DNA from: Calditrichia bacterium
GTDB lineage: Bacteria; Calditrichota; Calditrichia; Calditrichales; J004
Direction: 5' to 3'
NCBI GenBank assembly: GCA_020635035.1
Contig: JACKAO010000005.1
Coordinates: forward strand, 289,301 to 353,300
DNA length: 64,000 nt
Every line of letters starts with the position of its first letter. Position 1 is the stretch's first letter. The notes below the pieces were generated by a model, which saw only the letters and a list, made by a program, of their open reading frames with translations, was not told the origin of the DNA and did not search any database. Shown piece by piece: positions 1 through 7,989 of this stretch. Made by a program: the position numbers and the translations under genes.

Positions 1-234
1 ATGATTCATGGACATGCTGTAATTGAAATGATGATATCATCAGGGATAGCCTACACCCGCGAAACTTTGCGCCGGGCAATTCATTCACATTTTGGAGAAG
101 AAACCCGTTTTTATACTTGTGCTGCTGAAAATATGACGGCAGACCAGTTAATTGATTTTCTTGCCGATCGTGGTAAGTTTATTGAAGATGATGAACAGTT
201 TACATTTAACCAACAGAAAATGTGCAATCACTAG
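1..234 (+). CDS. yecH: YecH-family small metal-binding protein
   Basis: A 77-residue protein resembling E. coli YecH along its whole length: an IHGHxV N-terminus, a central FGxxxRFxTC stretch, a MTAxxLxxFL helix and a C-terminal Cys-Asn-His tail. The conserved His and Cys residues are thought to bind metal; the biological role is not established in the family. E. coli YecH has a few more N-terminal residues, so the true start may lie just left of the window edge. No partner gene is visible on this side. The family call is fairly secure, the function is not. Confidence 0.75.
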   Translation: MIHGHAVIEMMISSGIAYTRETLRRAIHSHFGEETRFYTCAAENMTADQLIDFLADRGKFIEDDEQFTFNQQKMCNH

Positions 235-285
235 GATTCCATATAGTTTTAGAAATTTATTAAACTTTGGTTTTTTGTATTTATA

Positions 286-540
286 TCACTTATTTCTTGT
301 AAATAAAATAAAACGCACTACCCCTACCAGGCTTATCAGTAACCAGAACAATTCTACAATAAATGCGGATAAATTAAAACGGAATATAAGTGAAACAATA
401 ATACAAAACGCCCCAATTGCATTCAGTATTGAATATGATAACGCATTGCTTTTTATTCTATCCAATTGAAGAAATAAGTATGTGCCTATAATGAGCACAA
501 CACCAATATTTCCCATGAAATCATAAATCGTGTATTCCAT
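286..540 (-). CDS. small inner-membrane protein, CBU_0592-like
   Basis: An 84-residue hydrophobic protein with three likely membrane helices (about residues 8-24, 35-53 and 57-78). The pattern of an N-terminal D-x-x-GNIGV helix, a LQLDR-type loop, SNALSYSILNAIGA and a final FWLLISLVG helix fits the small CBU_0592-type membrane family of unknown function. Its start codon overlaps the stop region of the upstream DUF6265-like gene by one base, so the two are probably co-transcribed. No catalytic residues are evident. Confidence 0.6.
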   Translation of the reverse strand: MEYTIYDFMGNIGVVLIIGTYLFLQLDRIKSNALSYSILNAIGAFCIIVSLIFRFNLSAFIVELFWLLISLVGVVRFILFTRNK

Positions 541-1010
541 CAGTTTTCTTTTTTAAACTCCATTTTAAATCCTTTAGACTCACCCTTTTGGCTTCCTTCA
601 ACAATAACTGTGACTGATGCCGGACTGTTCTTTATATACGAGATTTTTTGCGGGAAATCATGTAAAGGATTTTCAAATACACTGCTGTCTGCAGTCATTT
701 TTGTTAATTTAAAAGATACCGGACCAGGATTGTGTTTTACATAGGCTTGATAAAAAATTTGATCATGCATTTTCATCAAACGAAGAGATTCAACCAAAAG
801 AGTATCTTTCGCTGAATTTTTTATAGTGAATCCTTCGCCTTCAAAAGTATTTGGACTCACCTGCTTCCACTGCTCACAAGCAATTGATTTTCCCATATCA
901 TACTGCCAGTTTCCAAGAATCCAGTTAAACGAATCTAAAGATATTTCTTCGCGGGAATATGCTAACCCCATTAAAAGAAAAGAAAATAAATATACGCTTT
1001 TATAACCCAT
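540..1010 (-). CDS. secreted DUF6265-like protein
   Basis: A 156-residue protein with a likely N-terminal signal peptide (residues 1-18, hydrophobic core then Ala-Tyr-Ser). The mature part begins with a FNWILGNWQ stretch and continues with a beta-rich pattern including EQWKQ and a NPLHDFPQKI motif, as in DUF6265 proteins, a lipocalin-like fold of unknown ligand. It abuts the small membrane protein downstream and follows the oxidoreductase by about 27 bases, so the three may form one minus-strand unit. Function unknown. Confidence 0.6.
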   Translation of the reverse strand: MGYKSVYLFSFLLMGLAYSREEISLDSFNWILGNWQYDMGKSIACEQWKQVSPNTFEGEGFTIKNSAKDTLLVESLRLMKMHDQIFYQAYVKHNPGPVSFKLTKMTADSSVFENPLHDFPQKISYIKNSPASVTVIVEGSQKGESKGFKMEFKKEN

Positions 1011-1037
1011 TTAAGCCCCCGGTTAGTTTACTTGTTT

Positions 1038-2024
1038 TTATTTTTCTCCGGGATAATAAAAATCTGCATCATGCCGGATTTTATCCATTGTTTGCATAAT
1101 TGAGAGTGTTTCAGAAAGTGGCATAAGCGGGTGTTCGAGCAGACCTTTGTCAAGCATGTCCATAACAGCAATTGCCTGGTATTGATAGGCATTTCCTTCA
1201 TAGGGACAAGCGATGGTTTGAGAATCCTGATCTTCTATCTCCAGGCTCAGTTTTGAAGAACGAATCATCATACCGTGAACCTTCAGCCGTCCTTTGGTGC
1301 CGATAATATCAACACGTGCCGGTGATCTGAAACGGGTTGAACAGAGAACCTGTGCATTTTTACCATCGGGGTATTGCAGGATCGCTGTTACCTGTTCGTC
1401 AACACCAGTTGAAGCTTTGTGAACAATTGCTGATATCTTTTGCGGTGCTCCCCAAAGCATTGACACATATGAAATAGGATAAACACCCAGGTCGAGTAAT
1501 GAGCCGCCGCCCAGCTTAGGATTATAGACACGATGTTCCGCATCAAATCCAAAACGGAAAGCAAGATCGGCGTTGATGTGCATTATCTCTCCAAGCATTC
1601 CTGAGTTGATAATTTCTCTTACCTTGCCGGTTACCGGCTGGAATCGATTCCACATGGCTTCCATAAGAAATACATTTTTTTTGCGGGCGATTTCGATTAA
1701 TTCCTGTGCCTGCTGCGCATATAAAGTAAATGCTTTCTCACAAAGCACATGCTTTCCCGCATTCAGAGCGCCTTTTACATTTTCGTAATGCATATTATGC
1801 GGTGTGGCAACATAAATAATATCCACATCCGAATCATAATACAAATCTTCATAGCTGCCATGAGCATTCGGTATATTAAACTCTGTTGCAAATGCTTTTG
1901 CTTTAACCATTTCTCTTGATGCCACAGCCTGTAATTTGCCTGCTGTTGCATAGTGCATTCCGTTGGCAAAATGATGAGCGATATTTCCTGTTGCAAGAAT
2001 GCCCCAATTATAATTTTTTTTCAT
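1038..2024 (-). CDS. Gfo/Idh/MocA-family NAD(P)-dependent oxidoreductase
   Basis: A 328-residue soluble dehydrogenase. The N-terminus has the Rossmann pattern WGILATGNIAHHFA, a GSYEDL loop, and the family EKAFTLYAQQA motif near residue 96, where the Lys of the E-K-x motif is catalytic in characterised members. The second half is the alpha/beta substrate domain, with GGGSLLDLGVYPIS around residues 172-185. Substrates in this family are mostly sugars, inositols or trans-dihydrodiols and cannot be told from sequence. The family is firm, the reaction open. It is divergent from the methionine operon control region. Confidence 0.85.
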   Translation of the reverse strand: MKKNYNWGILATGNIAHHFANGMHYATAGKLQAVASREMVKAKAFATEFNIPNAHGSYEDLYYDSDVDIIYVATPHNMHYENVKGALNAGKHVLCEKAFTLYAQQAQELIEIARKKNVFLMEAMWNRFQPVTGKVREIINSGMLGEIMHINADLAFRFGFDAEHRVYNPKLGGGSLLDLGVYPISYVSMLWGAPQKISAIVHKASTGVDEQVTAILQYPDGKNAQVLCSTRFRSPARVDIIGTKGRLKVHGMMIRSSKLSLEIEDQDSQTIACPYEGNAYQYQAIAVMDMLDKGLLEHPLMPLSETLSIMQTMDKIRHDADFYYPGEK

Positions 2025-2119
2025 ATGAAGGTCCCGTTTTCAGAAGGTAAATCACTTTTAATGAATTGTTTAATATTATCCAAAAAATGTATTTTAATAC
2101 AAGTGTCTTATAAAAATTA

Positions 2120-2148
2120 TTGACAGTCGGAAATTAATTAACTATAAT
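2120..2148 (+). promoter_or_regulatory. consensus sigma-70 promoter of the met operon
   Basis: TTGACA at 2120-2125 and TATAAT at 2143-2148 are both perfect hexamers with a 17-base spacer, the optimal vegetative promoter. Transcription should start near 2155, about 22 bases before the leader-peptide ATG. A strong constitutive promoter fits the downstream arrangement, where control is by attenuation. Confidence 0.85.
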
Positions 2149-2176
2149 TGCCCAACAATTAACCGCGTGGAGTAAA

Positions 2177-2254
2177 ATGTTATCTGCAACTTTAAATAGA
2201 AATATGTGCTGTTGTTGTATGATGATGTGTATCCCTGCGGAGGGCTTGAAGTAA
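2177..2254 (+). CDS. Cys/Met-rich leader peptide of the met operon
   Basis: A 25-codon ORF preceded by a GTGGAG ribosome site 4 bases before the ATG. After nine ordinary residues it reads Met, four consecutive Cys (2207-2218), three Met (2219-2227), then another Cys (2228-2230), and ends GLK-stop at 2252-2254. Such codon runs are the signature of transcription-attenuation leaders, where ribosome stalling on scarce charged tRNA chooses between RNA folds. GGAGGG at 2239-2244 can pair with CCCTTC at 2285-2290, the 5' arm of the following terminator. A ribosome held on the Cys codons would leave 2239-2244 free, whereas one at the stop codon would cover it. The signal sensed (Cys, Met or both) is inference. 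Confidence 0.75.
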   Translation: MLSATLNRNMCCCCMMMCIPAEGLK

Positions 2255-2281
2255 GATATTTAAAAAATTAAAATTTTACAG

Positions 2282-2310
2282 AAACCCTTCACATCTCGAA
2301 GGGTTTTTTT
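2282..2310 (+). terminator. attenuator terminator after leader peptide
   Basis: AACCCTTC (2283-2290) pairs with GAAGGGTT (2298-2305) across a seven-base loop, and a T run extends to 2310. It is placed 28 bases after the leader stop codon and before the SAM riboswitch, so it would end transcription early unless the antiterminator pairing with 2239-2244 forms. Confidence 0.8.
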
Positions 2311-2352
2311 ATGGAGAAAAAGTACTAAGATAACATAACCAAAACATAAAAA

Positions 2353-2464
2353 ATCTCTTATCGAGAAAGGTGGAGGGACTGGCCCTGTGAAACCTTGGCA
2401 ACCTGTTCATTATGAACAAGGTGCCAACTCCTGCTCCGGCAAATGCCGAAGGAAGATGAGAGAA
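2353..2464 (+). promoter_or_regulatory. SAM-I (S-box) riboswitch
   Basis: The S-box core is easily recognised: CTTATC opening P1, GGAGGGACTGGCCC, TGAAACC, GGCAACC, a hairpin, AAGGTGCCAACTCC, a P4 hairpin, and GATGAGAG closing P1. It binds S-adenosylmethionine. The 3' strand of P1 and following bases (2462-2467) can instead pair with CTCTTC at 2483-2488, the 5' arm of the next terminator. SAM binding should therefore favour termination and switch the operon off. It matches the known use of this class before methionine genes. Confidence 0.95.
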
Positions 2465-2478
2465 GAGTGAAATTTAAA

Positions 2479-2517
2479 AATCCTCTTCGTTGAATCTTCC
2501 GAAGAGGATTTTTTTTT
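2479..2517 (+). terminator. SAM-I riboswitch expression-platform terminator
   Basis: An 11-base-pair stem (2479-2489 with 2500-2510) followed by a run of T to 2517. The 5' arm is complementary to the 3' end of the riboswitch P1, giving a mutually exclusive antiterminator. It lies 61 bases before metY. Confidence 0.9.
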
Positions 2518-2578
2518 GGTGAAAAATTAAAATAAAAGGCGCGCAAAAAAAACAAACCAACCAAGAGGAGAAACTACA

Positions 2579-3919
2579 ATGAGTAACAATGGCGATAAAG
2601 ACAGGACATATCATTTTGAGACCCTGCAGCTTCATGCCGGCCAGCAACCGGATTCAGCAACCAATGCCAGGGCTGTGCCTTTATACCAGACTACATCTTT
2701 TAACTTTAACAACTCAGAACATGCTGCATCACTTTTTGCGCTTAAAGAATTTGGGAACATATACACCCGGATCATGAATCCGACGACAGCAGTTTTTGAG
2801 GAACGTATCGCAGCTTTGGAAGGCGGTGTTGCTGCGGTTGCAACATCTTCGGGCCAGGCGGCACAATTCCTGGCAATATCAACAATTGCCCAGGCCGGTG
2901 AAAACATTGTATCCACCAGTTATCTGTATGGGGGAACATACAATCAATTCAAAGTTACTCTTCCGCGTCTTGGTATAGGCGTAAAATTCGTAGAGAAAGA
3001 TACCCCGGAAGATTTTGAGAAAAAAATTGATGATAAAACCAAGGCTATTTATATCGAGACAATAGGCAATCCAAAGCTAAACATAGCAGATATAGAAAGC
3101 ATTGCAGCCATTGCCCATAAGCATAACATACCTTTGATCGTTGATAATACTTTTGGCGCAGGCGGTTATCTTGTACAACCTATCAAACACGGTGCCGATA
3201 TTGTAACACATTCTGCAACAAAATGGATCGGCGGGCATGGTACATCTATCGGAGGGGTTTTAATCGATTCCGGGAAATTTAACTGGGGTAACGGAAAGTT
3301 TCCCGTTTTCACTGAACCAAGTCCTGCTTATCACGGTCTGAAATTCTGGGAAATATTCGGAGCAGACGGACCTTTTGGCAATATCGCGTTTGCGATTCGC
3401 GCCCGCGTCGAACAGTTGCGTGATCTCGGCCCATGTGTAAGCCCCTTTAACTCATTCCTTTTTCTGCAGGGACTGGAAACACTATCACTCAGAGTTGAAA
3501 GGCACAACAGCAATGCCATAAAGTTAGCAAAATGGCTCGAAAAACATGAGCTGGTTGACTGGATCTGGTACCCGGGTCTGGAATCCCATCCTTATCATGA
3601 ACTTGCTAAAAAATACTTAAGGAAAGATCACTTTGGCAGTATCCTGGTTTTCGGAGTAAAAGGCGGGTTAAAAGCCGGGAAGGCATTCATCGATAATGTA
3701 AAACTTTCATCACTGCTGGCAAATGTTGGCGATGCAAAAACATTGGTTATCCACCCTGCATCAACCACGCACCAGCAATTAAGTGATAAAGAGCAGCAAG
3801 ATTCCGGTGTGCTGCCCGAACTGATTCGTGTTTCAGTTGGTATTGAGCATATCGATGATATTATAGAAGATTTTGATATAGCCCTTAAAGCAACAACAAA
3901 ACAAACAGTAACAGCTTAG
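2579..3919 (+). CDS. metY: O-acetylhomoserine aminocarboxypropyltransferase (sulfhydrylase)
   Basis: A 446-residue PLP enzyme of the Cys/Met metabolism family. It makes homocysteine directly from O-acetylhomoserine and sulfide. The N-terminal FETLQLHAGQ, ATNARAVPLYQTTSF and YTRIMNPTT motifs are those of MetY rather than MetB. Asp189 in IVDNTFG should contact the PLP ring and Lys215 in SATKWIGGHG is the Schiff-base lysine. GAGGAG precedes the ATG. It is first in an operon with aspartokinase and metX, so the operon supplies its own acetylated substrate. Expression is set by the two upstream attenuators. Confidence 0.95.
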   Translation: MSNNGDKDRTYHFETLQLHAGQQPDSATNARAVPLYQTTSFNFNNSEHAASLFALKEFGNIYTRIMNPTTAVFEERIAALEGGVAAVATSSGQAAQFLAISTIAQAGENIVSTSYLYGGTYNQFKVTLPRLGIGVKFVEKDTPEDFEKKIDDKTKAIYIETIGNPKLNIADIESIAAIAHKHNIPLIVDNTFGAGGYLVQPIKHGADIVTHSATKWIGGHGTSIGGVLIDSGKFNWGNGKFPVFTEPSPAYHGLKFWEIFGADGPFGNIAFAIRARVEQLRDLGPCVSPFNSFLFLQGLETLSLRVERHNSNAIKLAKWLEKHELVDWIWYPGLESHPYHELAKKYLRKDHFGSILVFGVKGGLKAGKAFIDNVKLSSLLANVGDAKTLVIHPASTTHQQLSDKEQQDSGVLPELIRVSVGIEHIDDIIEDFDIALKATTKQTVTA

Positions 3920-3934
3920 CGGAGAATAAGTAAA

Positions 3935-5359
3935 ATGCGCATTCTGAAATTTGGTGGTTCTTCAATTGGTTCTCCTGATGGTTTTCGTAAAGTAGTTAAT
4001 ATAATTACACAGACAAAAAACGACGGTCCGCTGGTGATCGTCGTTTCTGCCCTGGGTGGCGTTACTAACAAGTTGATTGAGTTAATCGATGACAGTATAG
4101 CACAATCGGATAGTCTTGCAGGAAAACTGCATGACCTGCTTCAGCGACATCTGGATTATTCAGAAACATTTGTAGCCGAAACTTACCGTGACGCCTGCAT
4201 CAGTTTTTTGAAAGATGAAAAAGAGAAGCTTCAAAAAAAACTTACGGGGATTGCCCTGCTGGAAGAATGCACACCTAAAGCACGTGACTTTATATTAAGT
4301 TTTGGAGAAAAATGTGCTCAAAGATTATTATACGATTCACTCAGATCCAATGGCTTAAAAGTTATATCACCGGAAGCCGGTTCATTGATACAAACAAACA
4401 GCCATTATGGTGCAGCACGTGTTAATCAGGCAGGAACGTTCCAGATAATTCGCGAGAAACTGCAAAATCTTGCGCCTGAAGAAGTTGCAGTAACCGCAGG
4501 CTTTCTGGGACATGATAAAGACGGATCTTTAACAACTTTGGGTCGCGATGGATCCGATTACACCGCCGCACTTATCGGTGCCGGTCTCAATGCCAGGCAA
4601 GTTGAGATATGGAGTGATGTTGACGGGGTTTTAAACAGTGATCCCGACATTATCAACGAAGCTGAGTTGTTATTGAACATGCATTACCGGGAAGCCGCTG
4701 AAATCGCGTTTTTTGGAGCGAAAGTCTTGCACCCGAAAACAATTCGCCCGCTTGAACAAGCCAATATAACGATCATCATGAAGAACACGTTTAACCCAGA
4801 TTGCCCAGGTACAAGGATAAGTGCAGATCAGGATGATAATCCGAATAAGGTTAAAGTGATTACTGCAAAAAATGAGATTGTTCTTTTTAATATCTACGTA
4901 AAAAAAGCACGACAAAGCTCTTTGATTTTTTCACGTTTTCTGGAACTTCTTGATCATCTTGAGATTCCATCTTTCATGACAAACCAATCATCTTCAGATG
5001 CATCGTTTAGCGTGGCAATCAATGCAAAATATGCAGAAGAGTTACAAATCCATATAGACGATACTTTCAGTGATGGTTTTTCAGAAAATTATATCTCTCA
5101 TATTGATAAACAATTTGGTTTTAGCGTAGTTTCTGCAATCGGACTTAATATTTCACGGTCAGCACCGGTAGTTGCCGGTTTTTTTAATGCGCTGAGTGAT
5201 GCCGGAATTGAATCTCAAAATATTTCGTTTGGCGTTTCAGGACATAATATTTCAACGCTGGTCCGCAATGCTGATAGTATTGAAGCTGTAAAAATTTTAT
5301 TCAGGAACCTGTTAATGAACAAAAACTATCAATCTTTAAAATTGGCGGTAAATCAATGA
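3935..5359 (+). CDS. lysC: aspartate kinase, monofunctional
   Basis: A 474-residue enzyme phosphorylating aspartate, the entry step to homoserine, lysine and threonine. The N-terminal KFGGSS (residues 5-10) is the nucleotide-binding signature. TTLGRDGSDYTA and EIWSDVDGVLNSDP are kinase-domain motifs. The last 160 residues hold tandem ACT-like regions, including FSVVSAIG and GIESQNISFG, usually the site of amino-acid feedback. No homoserine dehydrogenase domain follows, unlike the fused ThrA/MetL type. Its place between metY and metX, 15 bases after metY and with a 4-base overlap into metX, suggests an isoform dedicated to methionine. The symbol is by family; the feedback ligand is unknown. 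Confidence 0.85.
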   Translation: MRILKFGGSSIGSPDGFRKVVNIITQTKNDGPLVIVVSALGGVTNKLIELIDDSIAQSDSLAGKLHDLLQRHLDYSETFVAETYRDACISFLKDEKEKLQKKLTGIALLEECTPKARDFILSFGEKCAQRLLYDSLRSNGLKVISPEAGSLIQTNSHYGAARVNQAGTFQIIREKLQNLAPEEVAVTAGFLGHDKDGSLTTLGRDGSDYTAALIGAGLNARQVEIWSDVDGVLNSDPDIINEAELLLNMHYREAAEIAFFGAKVLHPKTIRPLEQANITIIMKNTFNPDCPGTRISADQDDNPNKVKVITAKNEIVLFNIYVKKARQSSLIFSRFLELLDHLEIPSFMTNQSSSDASFSVAINAKYAEELQIHIDDTFSDGFSENYISHIDKQFGFSVVSAIGLNISRSAPVVAGFFNALSDAGIESQNISFGVSGHNISTLVRNADSIEAVKILFRNLLMNKNYQSLKLAVNQ

Positions 5360-6540
5360 GTCAGACAAATTCAGAATCAGACACTTGCAGCGTAAAACGA
5401 ATTCATAATACCAATATTCTGTTTTTAAATGACTTTAAATTAGAGAATGGCTTTACATTTTCGAAGGCTGAAATAGCCTTCGAAATTTATGGTAACTTAA
5501 ACAGCGACAAATCAAATGTAATTTTGGTTTGTCACGCTCTTACAGGCAGTGCACATGCTGCTGACCTGGTTTCAATGAATGGTTTTGAAAAACTCGAGAA
5601 CGACTTATCTGTATCCCCGCTCCTAAAATATGCTGCCCAGGGTCCCGGTTGGTGGGATTCTATAATAGGACCTGGTAAGCCCCTGGATACAAATAAGTAT
5701 TGTATTATATCAAGTAATATTCTGGGCAGTTGTTATGGAACAACCGGCCCGGTAAATATAAACCCGCAGACATCAGAAAAATATGCCGCAGATTTCCCGG
5801 AAATCACTATACGCGATATGGTAAAGATGCAAAAATATCTTCTTGATTATCTTAAAGTGGAAGAATTACAGCTGGTCATTGGAGGATCATTGGGTGGTAT
5901 GCAGGTTCTGGAATGGGCTTTGATGTATCCGCAGGTAGTAAAGCGAATAATGCCGGTAGCAACTTCTGCACAACATTCAGCATGGGCTATCGGTCTAAAT
6001 GAAGCAGCACGCCTGGCCATTAAAAACGATCCTGATTGGAAACAGGGAAAATATGAAAAGCAACCCCAAAAAGGATTAGCGCTGGCACGGATTGTTGCAA
6101 TGTTGTCTTATCGCAGTCAGCCATCATACCAGTTGCGCCAGGGAAGAAAAGCTGCCAAACCTTATCGTGAAGATAATGATTACCTTTTTTCCAACCAGAA
6201 ACAGGATTTTGCTATGCAAAGCTATCTGCACTACCAGGGAGAAAAGCTTGTTGAGCGTTTTGATGCAAACACTTACCTGACAATTTCAAACGCTATGGAT
6301 TCCCATGATATCGCAAGAGATCGGGGTACTATCGAAGAAGTGTTGGGAAGTATAAAAGCAAAAACGTGTTGTGTGGGCATTGATTCGGATTTGTTGTATC
6401 CTGCGGATGAGCAAAAACAGATCGCAGGAAAGATCACCGGGGCTGAATATAATGAAATAAAAAGCATCCATGGCCATGATGCTTTCCTGATTGAATTCGA
6501 CCAGCTGGGTGAGATGGTTCGCCGGCTTCTTTCGCGTTAA
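5356..6540 (+). CDS. metX: homoserine O-acetyltransferase
   Basis: A 394-residue alpha/beta hydrolase-fold acyltransferase that activates homoserine with an acyl-CoA. The nucleophile is Ser178 in GGSLGGMQ, with the acid near DSDLLYP and catalytic His at GHDAFL (about residue 374). HALTGSAHA near residue 60 and GPGWWDSIIGPGKPLDT are diagnostic. The start ATG overlaps the aspartokinase stop as ATGA, so translation is probably coupled. Acetyl- versus succinyl-CoA preference is not certain from sequence, but the MetY partner argues for acetyl. Confidence 0.93.
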   Translation: MSQTNSESDTCSVKRIHNTNILFLNDFKLENGFTFSKAEIAFEIYGNLNSDKSNVILVCHALTGSAHAADLVSMNGFEKLENDLSVSPLLKYAAQGPGWWDSIIGPGKPLDTNKYCIISSNILGSCYGTTGPVNINPQTSEKYAADFPEITIRDMVKMQKYLLDYLKVEELQLVIGGSLGGMQVLEWALMYPQVVKRIMPVATSAQHSAWAIGLNEAARLAIKNDPDWKQGKYEKQPQKGLALARIVAMLSYRSQPSYQLRQGRKAAKPYREDNDYLFSNQKQDFAMQSYLHYQGEKLVERFDANTYLTISNAMDSHDIARDRGTIEEVLGSIKAKTCCVGIDSDLLYPADEQKQIAGKITGAEYNEIKSIHGHDAFLIEFDQLGEMVRRLLSR

Positions 6541-6543
6541 AAC

Positions 6544-6726
6544 TTATTTTTTGTAAATTTTTTGCGCAACCGATTCCCGTTTAACAGGTACATACTTTTT
6601 TGCAGACACCGATTGTATTGGCTGAATAGCCGCCATCTTTACATGTTTATCCATATCTATGAATAAAATCTCTTCTATTTCACGGATTGTAAAACCTTTA
6701 AACAATGTATCAAGTAGTTTAGCCAT
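6544..6726 (-). CDS. hypothetical 60-residue protein
   Basis: A short ORF convergent with metX, separated by three bases. GGAG lies 7 bases before its ATG, which is the main reason to accept it. The first 30 residues look helical and acidic (FTIREIEEILFIDMDKHV), the tail is basic and ends KKIYKK-like. No family is recognised and no membrane segment is seen. A possible sigma-54-like element lies upstream at 6756-6771. It could be spurious. Confidence 0.4.
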   Translation of the reverse strand: MAKLLDTLFKGFTIREIEEILFIDMDKHVKMAAIQPIQSVSAKKYVPVKRESVAQKIYKK

Positions 6727-6755
6727 TTTTATTCTCCACTTTTAATGATCTATAC

Positions 6756-6771
6756 TTCAAACAACATGCCA
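6756..6771 (-). promoter_or_regulatory. weak sigma-54-like promoter candidate
   Basis: On the minus strand TGGCAT, five bases, then TTGAA: the -24 GG is intact but the -12 GC is GA. It lies 30 bases before the 60-residue ORF. Its resemblance to the dnaK element is the reason to list it; chance is quite possible. Confidence 0.25.
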
Positions 6772-6875
6772 AAGTTATAGCATTTATATTTTTTATAGTC
6801 ACGGAAATGAATCCTTATTTTAAAATCTGTATATTTAGACTTTTCTGAGAAAGACACCCACATGGAACGTACTGA

Positions 6876-7949
6876 ATGTTGATGCGTAGCCTTTTTATTA
6901 TTTTTATTAGCACTTTTTCACTTTTTGCCCAGGATAAGCATTACTATTTTTACAACCCGGATGCCCGTATCGGTTCAGAATATTATTTTAACCCGCTTAA
7001 CATGATTTTAAACGGCTCTTATGATATTCTAAGAAATGGAGCGCATAGCAAGAGTTTTACAGAAATTAATTATGAAAAAGGGATGAATAATGTCTGGTGG
7101 AATATATCGCATCCGCTAAAAGCCATTGATCAATACGGTTGGAAATATTTTTTAAGCGAAGAAGTCTTTCCTGTAAGTATCCGTAAGGATGAAGCCCAGT
7201 ATTTCCCGAACTATTTTCACCATGCTATCGGTGGCGGGATGCTTTATGTTAAAACAGCAGAATGGTATGATTATCACAACTTTCCATACCCAAAAACGGC
7301 TGCCTTTCTGTCTTCTTCAATATATCAGTTTCTCAATGAGTCCATTGAAAATGATTCTTATCAGGGAGTAAACACAGATCCGATTGCCGATCTGCTGATT
7401 TTTAATCCGCTTGGTTACATATTATTCGAATTTGATGTTGTTAAAGAGTTTTTCTCAAAAACTGCTCCCCTTCATGACTGGTCTTTACAGCCAATAATAG
7501 ATCCGCGAAATAATTTTATGGAGAATGCAGGACAGCAATTCGTTCTTAAATACGATCCCGGATTTTTCGAAAATTACTCTTTTTTCTGGTATTGGGGAAT
7601 ATCAGGGATAGCTGGACTAACTTATTCTCAGGATAAAAAGCATAATTATTCCTTTGGTGCCGGCCAGGTTGTAAATAAATTGAAAGAAAATGTGCGACGC
7701 CACTCAAGACTCGTAACTCCAGAGTTGGATGGTGCGCTTGGCTTTTTTTATGATATTGATAATTCGCTTGTGGCTTCCATGATTGTCACCGGTCCCGGAC
7801 TTTACAATGCACGGGTAAATATTTATCCCGGTTATTGGGATTTAGGATTTCTATCACCAGGATTTTACCTGGGTTTTGGAGAATGGGATAAATTTATTGC
7901 CGGTATTAGTTTTGTACACATTCCAGTAGGATTAGGAATAGCAAAATAA
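6876..7949 (+). CDS. exported protein of unknown function, possible outer-membrane barrel
   Basis: A 357-residue protein with a signal peptide (residues 1-19, ending LFAQ). The middle region has NYFHHAIGGGMLY, an S-S-x-YxFxNESIE helix and DPIADLLIFNPLGYILFE, an arrangement reminiscent of DUF3943-type membrane-associated proteins, but I cannot confirm the family. The C-terminal half alternates aromatic and polar residues as in beta-barrels (SFFWYWGISGIAGLTY, YPGYWDLGFLSPGFYLGFG). An in-frame ATG two codons later is an alternative start. Monocistronic, ending at a bidirectional terminator shared with dnaK. Confidence 0.6.
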   Translation: MLMRSLFIIFISTFSLFAQDKHYYFYNPDARIGSEYYFNPLNMILNGSYDILRNGAHSKSFTEINYEKGMNNVWWNISHPLKAIDQYGWKYFLSEEVFPVSIRKDEAQYFPNYFHHAIGGGMLYVKTAEWYDYHNFPYPKTAAFLSSSIYQFLNESIENDSYQGVNTDPIADLLIFNPLGYILFEFDVVKEFFSKTAPLHDWSLQPIIDPRNNFMENAGQQFVLKYDPGFFENYSFFWYWGISGIAGLTYSQDKKHNYSFGAGQVVNKLKENVRRHSRLVTPELDGALGFFYDIDNSLVASMIVTGPGLYNARVNIYPGYWDLGFLSPGFYLGFGEWDKFIAGISFVHIPVGLGIAK

Positions 7950-7951
7950 AA

Positions 7952-7976
7952 AAAAGCCGGCATAAACCGGCTTTTA
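7952..7976. terminator. bidirectional terminator between an exported-protein gene and dnaK
   Basis: AAAAGCCGG (7952-7960) and CCGGCTTTT (7967-7975) form a 9-base-pair stem with a six-base loop. A runs on the 5' side and T runs on the 3' side let it serve both convergent genes. Confidence 0.8.
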
Positions 7977-7989
7977 AGTTAAAGAATTT

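Noticed and set aside
5005..5025. Sigma-54-like TGGCAA..TGCAA inside aspartokinase
   Set aside because: Spacing is one base short and it lies within a coding region, so it is probably chance.
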